Assembly (NCBI GenBank): GCA_949987565.1
Contig: OX465103.1
Coordinates: 10,367,149-10,431,148 of the forward strand
Length of the DNA stretch: 64,000 bases
From: Luidia sarsii
Taxonomy: Eukaryota; Echinodermata; Asteroidea; Paxillosida; Luidiidae
Reading direction: 5' to 3'
In this document: positions 37,801 to 50,900 of the stretch, piece by piece
How positions within the stretch are numbered: position 1 is the stretch's first letter
Layout of the letters: each line of letters opens with the position of its first letter
The notes under the pieces: model-generated
Database searches by the model: none
The model's input: the letters and a program-made list of their open reading frames with translations, nothing else
What the model was told of the DNA's origin: nothing
Made by a program: the position numbers and the translations under genes

Positions 37801-40049
37801 AATCCATATTTAATCACTTATGGTAATTAGGATACTTTTTAATGAGATTTTAAGTTGTCTTTAGTCATTTTTACTAAACAATCAACGGTCGTCACGGTTG
37901 TGCAATTACCGGAGTAATTAGCACAATAAAAAATGAAAAATATGTAAAACAATGGAGAAAAAAAAATGGGGAAAAAAATTGCACATTCCGGATTCGAACC
38001 AGTGCTTTCTTTCTACTGGTTCTACGCCGGTCCCTTAGACTGCGCAGAGTTGTCTTGAACTAATCAAAAATAAGCGATTGATATGTTGTAATCGGGATAC
38101 TATTTCTATTTCTTATTGAATTGAAAGAAGTTCTTTGTTTCTGATCATTTTGATCGTATTCATTTTGATGCTTCAAATCATTTCAATCAATTCATTTAAA
38201 AAATTGAAATTTATTCCAATTTCAAAATGTAAATGAACTATTTTTCTACTAGTTTTCAACATGTCAGTATGCTCTGATGGACTGGTGTAGAACCAGTAAG
38301 TAGAATGCACGGGTTCGAGTCACGGAAGTTGCAATTTTTTTTCTCAATTTATTAATTTTTATTTACTTCATATTTGTCATATTTCATTGTTTTTATCACT
38401 CAAAGGATGCTTCTGTGATACTTTTATGCTGCATAATTAACCTTATTCAATTCATAATCACCTAGGAGACGCCTTTTTGGCTGTGAAAGACTCTCTGTCC
38501 TTTTCAGTAACCTATAGTTAGTTAATATCTTTGATTGACGTAACAAAGCTGCCGCAATTCATTTATTAATATTTCAGCAATCAAAATATGATAGAAAAAT
38601 TGTATTGAAGTTATTGCGGGACAATAAGAGACGCAATTTTGGCTCTGAAAGGCTCGCAGACCATTTCAGTAACCTATAGTAAGTTGATACCTTTGATTGA
38701 CTTAACAAAGGTGCCGCAATTCATTTATTAATATTTCAGCAATCAAAATATGATAGAAAAATTGTATTGAAGGTATTGCGGGACAATAAGAGACGCAATT
38801 TTGGCTCTGAAAGGCTCGCAGGCCATTTCAGTAACCTCTAGTAAGTTGATACCTTTGATTGACTTAACAAAGGTGCCGCAATTCATTTATTAATATTTCA
38901 GTTTTAAATATGGGGACAAGAATATGTATTTCAGGTGTTGCGGGACAATAGGAATCCATATTTAATCACTTATGGTAATTAGGATACTTTTTAATGAGAT
39001 TTTAAGTTGTCTTTAGTCATTTTTACTAAACAATCAACGGTCTTCACGGTTGTGCAATTACCGGAGTAATTAGCACAATAAAAAATGAAAAATATGTAAA
39101 ACAATGGAGAAAAAAAATGGGGAAAAAAATTGCACATTCCGGATTCGAACTAGTGCTTTCTTTCTACTGGTTCTACGCCGGTCCCCTAGACTGCGCAGAG
39201 TTGTCTTGAACTAAGCAAAAATAAGCGATTGATATGTTGTAATCGGGATACTATTTCTATTTCTTATTGAATTGAAAGAAGTTCTTTGTTTCTGATCATT
39301 TTGATCGGATTCATTTTGATGCTTCAAATCATTTCAATCAATTCATTTAAAAAATTGAAATTTATTCCAATTTCAAAATGTAAATGAACTATTTTCCTAC
39401 TAGTTTTCAACATGTCAGTGTGCTCTGATGGACTGGTGTAGAACCAGTAAGTAGAATGCACGGGTTCGAGTCACGGATGTTGCATTTTTTTTCTCAATTT
39501 ATTAATTTTTATTTTCTTCATATTTGTCATATTTCATTGTTTTTATCACTCAAAGGATGCTTCTGTGATACTTTTATGCTGCATAATTAACCTTATTTAA
39601 TTCATAATCACCTAGGAGACGCCATTTTGGCTGTGAAAGACTCTCTGTCCTTTTCAGTAACCTATAGTAAGTTAATATCTTTGATTGACGTAACAAAGCT
39701 GCCGCAATTCATTTATTAATATTTCAGCAATCAAAATATGATAGAAAAATTGTATTGAAGGTATTGCGGGACAATAAGAGACGCAATTTTGGCTCTGAAA
39801 GGCTCGCAGACAATTTCAGTAACCTATAGTAAGTTGATACCTTTGATTGACTTAACAAAGGTGCCGCAATTCATTTATTAATATTTCAGCAATCAAAATA
39901 TGATAGAAAAATTGTATTGAAGGTATTGCGGGACAATAAGAGACGCAATTTTGGCTCTGAAAGGCTCGCAGACCATTACAGTAACCTATAGTAAGTTGAT
40001 ACCTTTGATTGACTTAACAAAGGTGCCGCAATTCATTTATTAATATTTC

Positions 40050-43000
40050 AGTTTTAAATATGGGGACAAGAATATGTATTTCAGGTGTTGCGGGACAATA
40101 GGAATCCATATTTAATCACTTATGGTAATTAGGATACTTTTTAATGAGATTTTAAGTTGTCTTTAGTCATTTTTACTAAACAATCAACGGTCTTCACGGT
40201 TGTGCAATTACCGGAGTAATTAGCACAATAAAAAATGAAAAATATGTAAAACAATGGAGAAAAAAAAATTGGGAAAAAAATTGCACATTCCGGATTCGAA
40301 CCAGTGCTTTCTTTCTACTGGTTCTACGCCGGTCCCCTAGACTGCGCAGAGTTGTCTTGAACTAAGCAAAAATAAGCGATTGATATGTTGTAATCGGGAT
40401 ACTATTTCTATTTCTTATTGAATTGAAAGAAGTTCTTTGTTTCTGATCATTTTGATCGTATTAATTTTGATGCTTCAAATCATTTCAATCAATTCATTTA
40501 AAAAATTGAAATTTATTCCAATTTCAAAATGTAAATGAACTATTTTCCTACTAGTTTTCAACATGTCAGTATGCTCTGATGGACTGGTGTAGAACCAGTA
40601 AGTAGAATGCACGGGTTCGAGTCACGGAAGTTGCAATTTTTTTTCTCAATTTATTAATTTTTATTTACTTCATATTTGTCATATTTCATTGTTTTTATCA
40701 CTCAAAGGATGCTTCTGTGATACTTTTATGCTGCATAATTAACCTTATTCAATTCATAATCACCTAGGAGACGCCTTTTTGGCTGTGAAAGACTCTCTGT
40801 CCTTTTCAGTAACCTATAGTTAGTTAATATCTTTGATTGACGTAACAAAGCTGCCGCAATTCATTTATTAATATTTCAGCAATCTAAATATGATAGAAAA
40901 ATTGTATTGAAGTTATTGCGGGACAATAAGAGACGCAATTTTGGCTCTGAAAGGCTCGCAGACCATTTCAGTAACCTATAGTAAGTTGATACCTTTGATT
41001 GACTTAACAAAGGTGCCGCAATTCATTTATTAATATTTCAACAATCAAAATATGATAGAAAAATTGTATTGAAGGTATTGCGGGACAATAAGAGACGCAA
41101 TTTTGGCTCTAAAAGGCTCGCAGACCATTACAGTAACCTATAGTAAGTTGATACCTTTGATTGACTTAACAAAGGTGCCGCAATTCATTTATTAATATTT
41201 CAGTTTTAAATATGGGGACAAGAATATGTATTTAAGGTGTTGCGGGACAATAGGAATCCATATTTAATCACTTATGGTAATTAGGATACTTTTTAATGAG
41301 ATTTTAAGTTGTCTTTAGTCATTTTTACTAAACAATCAACGGTCTTCACGGTTGTGCAATTACCGGAGTAATTAGCACAATAAAAAATGAAAAATATGTA
41401 AAACAATGGAGAAAAAAAAATGGGGAAAAAATGGCACATTCCGGATTCGAACCAGTGCTTTCTTTCTACTGGTTCTACGCCGGTCCCCTAGACTGCGCAG
41501 AGTTGTCTTGAACTAAGCAAAAATAAGCGATTGATATGTTGTAATCGGGATACTATTTCTATTTCTTATTGAATTGAAAGAAGTTCTTTGTTTCTGATCA
41601 TTTTGATCGGATTCATTTTGATGCTTCAAATCATTTCAATCAATTCATTTAAAAAATTGAAATTTATTCCAATTTCAAAATGTAAATGAACTATTTTCCT
41701 ACTAGTTTTCAACATGTCAGTGTGCTCTGATGGACTGGTGTAGAACCAGTAAGTAGAATGCACGGGTTCGAGTCACGGATGTTGCAATTTTTTTCTCAAT
41801 TTATTAATTTTTATTTTCTTCATATTTGTCATATTTCATTGTTTTTATCACTCAAAGGATGCTTCTGTGATACGTTTATGCTGCATAATTAACCTTATTC
41901 AATTCATAATCACCTAGGAGACGCCATTTTGTCTGTGAAAGACTCTCTGTCCTTTTCAGTAACCTATAGTAAGTTAATATCTTTGATTGACGTAACAAAG
42001 CTGCCGCAATTCATTTATTAATATTTCAGCAATCAAAATATGATAGAAAAATTGTATTGAAGGTATTGCGGGACAATAAGAGACGCAATTTTGGCTCTGA
42101 AAGGCTCGCAGACAATTTCAGTAACCTATAGTAAGTTGATACCTTTGATTGACTTAACAAAGGTGCCGCAATTCATTTATTAATATTTCAGTTTTAAATA
42201 TGGGGACAAGAATATGTATTTAAGGTGTTGCGGGACAATAGGAATCCATATTTAATCACTTATGGTAATTAGGATACTTTTTAATGAGATTTTAAGTTGT
42301 CTTTAGTCATTTTTACTAAACAATCAACGGTCTTCACGGTTGTGCAATTACCGGAGTAATTAGCACAATAAAAAATGAAAAATATGTAAAACAATGGAGA
42401 AAAAAAAATTGGGAAAAAAATTGCACATTCCGGATTCGAACCAGTGCTTTCTTTCTACTGGTTCTACGCCGGTCCCCTAGACTGCGCAGAGTTGTCTTGA
42501 ACTAAGCAAAAATAAGCGATTGATATGTTGTAATCGGGATACTATTTCTATTTCTTATTGAATTGAAAGAAGTTCTTTGTTTCTGATCATTTTGATCGTA
42601 TTAATTTTGATGCTTCAAATCATTTCAATCAATTCATTTAAAAAATTGAAATTTATTCCAATTTCAAAATGTAAATGAACTATTTTCCTACTAGTTTTCA
42701 ACATGTCAGTATGCTCTGATGGACTGGTGTAGAACCAGTAAGTAGAATGCACGGGTTCGAGTCACGGAAGTTGCAATTTTTTTTCTCAATTTATTAATTT
42801 TTATTTACTTCATATTTGTCATATTTCATTGTTTTTATCACTCAAAGGATGCTTCTGTGATACTTTTATGCTGCATAATTAACCTTATTCAATTCATAAT
42901 CACCTAGGAGACGCCTTTTTGGCTGTGAAAGACTCTCTGTCCTTTTCAGTAACCTATAGTTAGTTAATATCTTTGATTGACGTAACAAAGCTGCCGCAAT

Positions 43001-44329
43001 TCATTTATTAATATTTCAGCAATCTAAATATGATAGAAAAATTGTATTGAAGTTATTGCGGGACAATAAGAGACGCAATTTTGGCTCTGAAAGGCTCGCA
43101 GACCATTTCAGTAACCTATAGTAAGTTGATACCTTTGATTGACTTAACAAAGGTGCCGCAATTCATTTATTAATATTTCAACAATCAAAATATGATAGAA
43201 AAATTGTATTGAAGGTATTGCGGGACAATAAGAGACGCAATTTTGGCTCTAAAAGGCTCGCAGACCATTACAGTAACCTATAGTAAGTTGATACCTTTGA
43301 TTGACTTAACAAAGGTGCCGCAATTCATTTATTAATATTTCAGTTTTAAATATGGGGACAAGAATATGTATTTAAGGTGTTGCGGGACAATAGGAATCCA
43401 TATTTAATCACTTATGGTAATTAGGATACTTTTTAATGAGATTTTAAGTTGTCTTTAGTCATTTTTACTAAACAATCAACGGTCTTCACGGTTGTGCAAT
43501 TACCGGAGTAATTAGCACAATAAAAAATGAAAAATATGTAAAACAATGGAGAAAAAAAAATGGGGAAAAAATGGCACATTCCGGATTCGAACCAGTGCTT
43601 TCTTTCTACTGGTTCTACGCCGGTCCCCTAGACTGCGCAGAGTTGTCTTGAACTAAGCAAAAATAAGCGATTGATATGTTGTAATCGGGATACTATTTCT
43701 ATTTCTTATTGAATTGAAAGAAGTTCTTTGTTTCTGATCATTTTGATCGGATTCATTTTGATGCTTCAAATCATTTCAATCAATTCATTTAAAAAATTGA
43801 AATTTATTCCAATTTCAAAATGTAAATGAACTATTTTCCTACTAGTTTTCAACATGTCAGTGTGCTCTGATGGACTGGTGTAGAACCAGTAAGTAGAATG
43901 CACGGGTTCGAGTCACGGATGTTGCAATTTTTTTCTCAATTTATTAATTTTTATTTTCTTCATATTTGTCATATTTCATTGTTTTTATCACTCAAAGGAT
44001 GCTTCTGTGATACGTTTATGCTGCATAATTAACCTTATTCAATTCATAATCACCTAGGAGACGCCATTTTGTCTGTGAAAGACTCTCTGTCCTTTTCAGT
44101 AACCTATAGTAAGTTAATATCTTTGATTGACGTAACAAAGCTGCCGCAATTCATTTATTAATATTTCAGCAATCAAAATATGATAGAAAAATTGTATTGA
44201 AGGTATTGCGGGACAATAAGAGACGCAATTTTGGCTCTGAAAGGCTCGCAGACAATTTCAGTAACCTATAGTAAGTTGATACCTTTGATTGACTTAACAA
44301 AGGTGCCGCAATTCATTTATTAATATTTC
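40050..44329. repeat. 2,140-bp tandem block duplication (40050-42189 and 42190-44329)
   Basis: Cores 40282 and 41432 match cores 42422 and 43572 at an offset of 2,140 bp. They share the variants AAAAAATGGCACATT (instead of TTGCACATT), GATACGTTTATGCTGC and GCCATTTTGTCTGTG. The second copy diverges after about 44329. Confidence 0.82.
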
Positions 44330-47300
44330 AGCAATCAAAATATGATAGAAAAATTGTATTGAAGGTATTGCGGGACGATAAGAGACGCAATTCTGGCTCT
44401 GAAAGGCTCGCAGACCATTTCAGTAACCTATAGTAAGTTGATACCTTTGATTGACTTAACAAAGGTGCCGCAATTCATTTATTAATATTTCAGCAATCAA
44501 AATATGATAGAAAAATTGTATTGAAGGTATTGCGGGACAATAAGAGACGCAATTTTGGCTCTGAAAGGCTCGCAGACCATTTCAGTAACCTCTAGTAAGT
44601 TGATACCTTTGATTGACTTAACAAAGGTGCCGCAATTCATTTATTAATATTTCAGTTTTAAATATGGGGACAAGAATATGTATTTAAGGTGTTGCGGGAC
44701 AATAGGAATCCATATTTAATCACTTATGGTAATTAGGATACTTTTTAATGAGATTTTAAGTTGTCTTTAGTCATTTTTACTAAACAATCAACGGTCGTCA
44801 CCGTTGTGCAATTACCGGAGTAATTAGCGCAATAAAAAATGAAAAATATGTAAAACAATGGAGAAAAAAAAATGGGGAAAAAAATTGCACATTCCGGATT
44901 CGAACCAGTGCTTTCTTTCTACTGGTTCTACGCCGGTCCCTTAGACTGCGCAGAGTTGTCTTGAACTAAGCAAAAATAAGCGATTGATATGTTGTAATCG
45001 GGATACTATTTCTATTTCTTATTGAATTGAAAGAAGTTCTTTGTTTCTGATCATTTTGATCGTATTCATTTTGATGCTTCAAATCATTTCAATCAATTCA
45101 TTTAAAAAATTGAAATTTATTCCAATTTCAAAATGTAAATGAACTATTTTCCTACTAGTTTTCAACATGTCAGTATGCTCTGATGGACTGGTGTAGAACC
45201 AGTAAGTAGAATGCACGGGTTCGAGTCACGGAAGTTGCAATTTTTTTTCTCAATTTATTAATTTTTATTTACTTCATATTTGTCATATTTCATTGTTTTT
45301 ATCACTCAAAGGATGCTTCTGTGATACTTTTATGCTGCATAATTAACCTTATTCAATTTATAATCACCTAGGAGACGCCTTTTTGGCTGTGAAAGACTCT
45401 CTGTCCTTTTTAGTAACCTATAGTTAGTTAATATATTTGATTGACGTAACAAAACTGCCGCAATTCATTTATTAATATTTCAGCAATCAAAATATGATAG
45501 AAAAATTGTATTGAAGTTATTGCGGGACAATAAGAGACGCAATTTAGGCTCTGAAAGGCTCGCAGACCATTTCAGTAACCTATAGTAAGTTGATACCTTT
45601 GATTGACTTAACAAAGGTGCCGCAATTCATTTATTAATATTTCAGCAATCAAAATATGATAGAAAAATTGTATTGAAGGTATTGCGGGACAATAAGAGAC
45701 GCAATTTTGGCTCTGAAAGGCTCGCAGACCATTTCAGTAACCTCTAGTAAGTTGATACCTTTGATTGACTTAACAAAGGTGCCGCAATTCATTTATTAAT
45801 ATTTCAGTTTTAAATATGGGGACAAGAATATGTATTTAAGGTGTTGCGGGACAATAGGAATCCATATTTAATCACTTATGGTAATTAGGATACTTTTTAA
45901 TGTGATTTTAAGTTGTCTTTAGTCATTTTTACTAAACAATCAACGGTCTTCACGGTTGTGCAATTACCGGAGTAATTAGCACAATAAAAAATGAAAAATA
46001 TGTAAAACAAGGGAGAAAAAAAAATGGGGAAAAAAATTGCACATTCCGGATTCGAACCAGTGCTTTCTTTCTACTGGTTCTACGCCGGTCCCCTAGACTG
46101 CGTAGAGTTGTCGTGAACTAAGCAAAAATAAGCGATTGATATGTTGTAATCGGGATACTATTTCTATTTCTTATTGAATTGAAGGAAGTTCTTTGTTTCT
46201 GATCATTTTGATCGTATTAATTTTGATGCTTCAAATCATTTCAATCAATTCATTTAAAAAATTGAAATTTATTCCAATTTCAAAATGTAAATGAACTATT
46301 TTCCTACTAGTTTTCAACATGTCAGTATGCTCTGATGGACTGGTGTAGAACCAGTAAGTAGAATGCACGGGTTCGAGTCACGGAAGTTGCAATTTTTTTT
46401 CTCAATTTATTAATTTTTATTTACTTCATATTTGTCATATTTCATTGTTTTTATCACTCAAAGGATGCTTCTGTGATACTTTTATGCTGCATAATTAACC
46501 TTATTCAATTTATAATCACCTAGGAGACGCCTTTTTGGCTGTGAAAGACTTTCTGTCCTTTTCAGTAACCTATAGTTAGTTAATATCTTTGATTGACGTA
46601 ACAAAGCTGCCGCAATTCATTTATTAATATTTCAGCAATCTAAATATGATAGAAAAATTGTATTGAAGTTATTGCGGGACAATAAGAGACGCAATTTTGG
46701 CTCTGAAAGGCTCGCAGACTATTTCAGAAACCTATAGTAAGTTGATACCTTTGATTGACTTAACAAAGGTGCCGCAATTCATTTATTAATATTTCAACAA
46801 TCAAAATATGATAGAAAAATTGTATTGAAGGTATTGCGGGACAATAAGAGACGCAATTTTGGCTCTAAAAGGCTCGCAGACCATTACAGTAACCTATAGT
46901 AAGTTGATACCTTTGATTGACTTAACAAAGGTGCCGCAATTCATTTATTAATATTTCAGTTTTAAATATGGGGACAAGAATATGTATTTAAGGTGTTGCG
47001 GGACAATAGGAATCCATATTTAATCACTTATGGTAATTAGGATACTTTTTAATGAGATTTTAAGTTGTCTTTAGTCAGTTTTACTAAACAATCAACGGTC
47101 GTCACGGTTGTGCAATTACCGGAGTAATTAGCGCAATAAAAAATGAAAAATATGTAAAACAATGGAGAAAAAAAAAATGGGGAAAAAATTGCACATTCCG
47201 GATGCGAACCAGTGCTTTCTTTCTACTGGTTCTACGCCGGTCCCTTAGACTGCGCAGAGTTGTCTTGAACTAAGCAAAAATAAGCGATTGATATGTTGTA

Positions 47301-47946
47301 ATCGGGATACTATTTCTATTTCTTATTGAATTGAAAGAAGTTCTTTGTTTCTGATCATTTTGATCGTATTAATTTTGATGCTTCAAATCATTTCAATCAA
47401 TTCATTTAAAAAATTGAAATTTATTCCAATTTCAAAATGTAAATGAACTATTTTCCTACTAGTTTTCAACATGTCAGTATGCTCTGATGGACTGGTGTAG
47501 AACCAGTAAGTAGAATGCACGGGTTCGAGTCACGGAAGTTGCAATTTATTTTCTCAATTTATTAATTTTTATTTACTTCATATTTGTCATATTTCAATGT
47601 TTTTATCACTCAAAGGATGCTTCTGTGATACTTTTATGCTGCATAATTAACCTTATTCAATTCATAATCACCTAGGAGACGCCTTTTTGGCTGTGAAAGA
47701 CTTTCTGTCCTTTTCAGTAACCTATAGTTAGTTAATATCTTTGATTGACGTAACAAAGCTGCCGCAATTCATTTATTAATATTTCAGCAATCTAAATATG
47801 ATAGAAAAATCGTATTGAAGTTATTGCGGGACAATAAGAGACGCAATTTTGGCTCTGAAAGGCGCGCAGACCATTTCAGTAACCTATAGTAAGTTGATAC
47901 CTTTGATTGACTTAACAAAGGTGCCGCAATTCATTTATTAATATTT
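42110..47946. repeat. ~5.8-kb block repeated at an offset of 9,533 bp (copy at 51643-57479)
   Basis: Cores 42422, 43572, 44885, 46038 and 47190 correspond to 51955, 53105, 54419, 55571 and 56723. The rare shared changes CAAGGGAGAAAA (46008/55541), CTGCGTAGAGTTGTCGTG (46097/55630) and GCAATTTATTTTCTC (47540/57074) mark them as one duplication. A few private single-base changes separate the copies, for example TGTAGAACCTGTAAG only at 53410. Confidence 0.85.
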
Positions 47947-50900
47947 CAACAATCAAAATATGATAGAAAAATTGTATTGAAGGTATTGCGGGACAATAAG
48001 AGACGCAATTTTGGCTCTAAAAGGCTCGCAGACCATTACAGTAACCTATAGTAAGTTGATACCTTTGATTGACTTAACAAAGGTGCCGCAATTCATTTAT
48101 TAATATTTCAACAATCAAAATATGATAGAAAAATTGTATTGAAGGTATTGCGGGACGATAAGAGACGCAATTCTGGCTCTGAAAGGCTCGCAGACCATTT
48201 CAGTAACCTATAGTAAGTTGATACCTTTGATTGACTTAACAAAGGTGCCGCAATTCATTTATTAATATTTCAGCAATCAAAATATGATAGAAAAATTGTA
48301 TTGAAGGTATTGCGGGACAATAAGAGACGCAATTTTGGCTCTGAAAGGCTCGCAGACCATTTCAGTAACCTCTAGTAAGTTGATACCTTTGATTGACTTA
48401 ACAAAGGTGCCGCAATTCATTTATTAATATTTCAGTTTGAAATATGGGGACAAGAATATGTATTTAAGGTGTTGCGGGACAATAGGAATCCATATTTAAT
48501 CACTTATGGTAATTGGGATACTTTTTAATGAGATTTTAAGTTGTCTTTAGTCATTTTTACTAAACAATCAACGGTCTTCACGGTTGTGCAATTACCGGAG
48601 TAATTAGCACAATAAAAAATGAAAAATATGTAAAACAATGGAGAAAAAAAAATGGGGAAAAAATGGCACATTCCGGATTCGAACCAGTGCTTTCTTTCTA
48701 CTGGTTCTACGCCGGTCCCCTAGACTGCGCAGAGTTGTCTTGAACTAAGCAAAAATAAGCGATTGATATGTTGTAATCGGGATACTATTTCTATTTCTTA
48801 TTGAATTGAAAGAAGTTCTTTGTTTCTGATCATTTTGATCGGATTCATTTTGATGCTTCAAATCATTTCAATCAATTCATTTAAAAAATTGAAATTTATT
48901 CCAATTTCAAAATGTAAATGAAATATTTTCCTACTAGTTTTCAACATGTCAGTGTGCTCTGATGGACTGGTGTAGAACCAGTAAGTAGAATGCACGGGTT
49001 CGAGTCACGGATGTTGCAATTTTTTTCTCAATTTATTAATTTTTATTTTCTTCATATTTGTCATATTTCATTGTTTTTATTACTCAAAGGATGCTTCTGT
49101 GATACTTTTATGCTGCATAATTAACCTTATTCAATTCATAATCACCTAGGAGACGCCTTTTTGGCTGTGAAAGACTTTCTGTCCTTTTCAGTAACCTATA
49201 GTTAGTTAATATCTTTGATTGACGTAACAAAGCTGCCGCAATTCATTTATTAATATTTCAGCAATCTAAATATGATAGAAAAATCGTATTGAAGTTATTG
49301 CGGGACAATAAGAGACGCAATTTTGGCTCTGAAAGGCTCGCAGACCATTTCAGTAACCTATAGTAAGTTGATACCTTTGATTGACTTAACAAAGGTGCCG
49401 CAATTCATTTATTAATATTTCAGTTTGAAATATGGGGACAAGAATATGTATTTAAGGTGTTGCGGGACAATAGGAATCCATATTTAATCACTTATGGTAA
49501 TTAGGATACTTTTTAATGAGATTTTAAGTTGTCTTTAGTCATTTTTACTAAACAATCAACGGTCTTCACGGTTGTGCAATTACCGGAGTAATTAGCACAA
49601 TAAAAAATGAAAAATATGTAAAACAATGGAGAAAAAAAAATGGGGAAAAAATTGCACATTCCGGATTCGAACCAGTGCTTTCTTTCTACTGGTTCTACGC
49701 CGGTCCCCTAGACTGCGCAGAGTTGTCTTGAACTAAGCAAAAATAAGCGATTGATATGTTGTAATCGGGATACTATTTCTATTTCTTATTGAATTGAAAG
49801 AAGTTCTTTGTTTCTGATCATTTTGATCGGATTCATTTTGATGCTTCAAATCATTTCAATCAATTCATTTAAAAAATTGAAATTTATTCCAATTTCAAAA
49901 TGTAAATGAAATATTTTCCTACTAGTTTTCAACATGTCAGTGTGCTCTGATGGACTGGTGTAGAACCAGTAAGTAGAATGCACGGGTTCGAGTCACGGAT
50001 GTTGCAATTTTTTTCTCAATTTATTAATTTTTATTTTCTTCATATTTGTCATATTTCATTGTTTTTATCACTCAAAGGATGCTTCTGTGATACTTTTATG
50101 CTGCATAATTAACCTTATTCAATTCATAATCACCTAGGAGACGCCTTTTTGGCTGTGAAAGACTTTCTGTCCTTTTCAGTAACCTATAGTTAGTTAATAT
50201 CTTTGATTGACGTAACAAAGCTGCCGCAATTCATTTATTAATATTTCAGCAATCTAAATATGATAGAAAAATCGTATTGAAGTTATTGCGGGACAATAAG
50301 AGACGCAATTTTGGCTCTGAAAGGCTCGCAGACCATTTCAGTAACCTATAGTAAGTTGATACCTTTGATTGACTTAACAAAGGTGCCGCAATTCATTTAT
50401 TAATATTTCAACAATCAAAATATGATAGAAAAATTGTATTGAAGGTATTGCGGGACAATAAGAGACGCAATTTTGGCTCTAAAAGGCTCGCAGACCATTA
50501 CAGTAACCTATAGTAAGTTGATACCTTTGATTGACTTAACAAAGGTGCCGCAATTCATTTATTAATATTTCAGTTTGAAATATGGGGACAAGAATATGTA
50601 TTTAAGGTGTTGCGGGACAATAGGAATCCATATTTAATCACTTATGGTAATTAGGATACTTTTTAATGAGATTTTAAGTTGTCTTTAGTCATTTTTACTA
50701 AACAATCAACGGTCTTCACGGTTGTGCAATTACCGGAGTAATTAGCACAATAAAAAATGAAAAATATGTAAAACAATGGAGAAAAAAAAATTGGGAAAAA
50801 AATTGCACATTCCGGATTCGAACCAGTGCTTTCTTTCTACTGGTTCTACGCCGGTCCCCTAGACTGCGCAGAGTTGTCTTGAACTAAGCAAAAATAAGCG

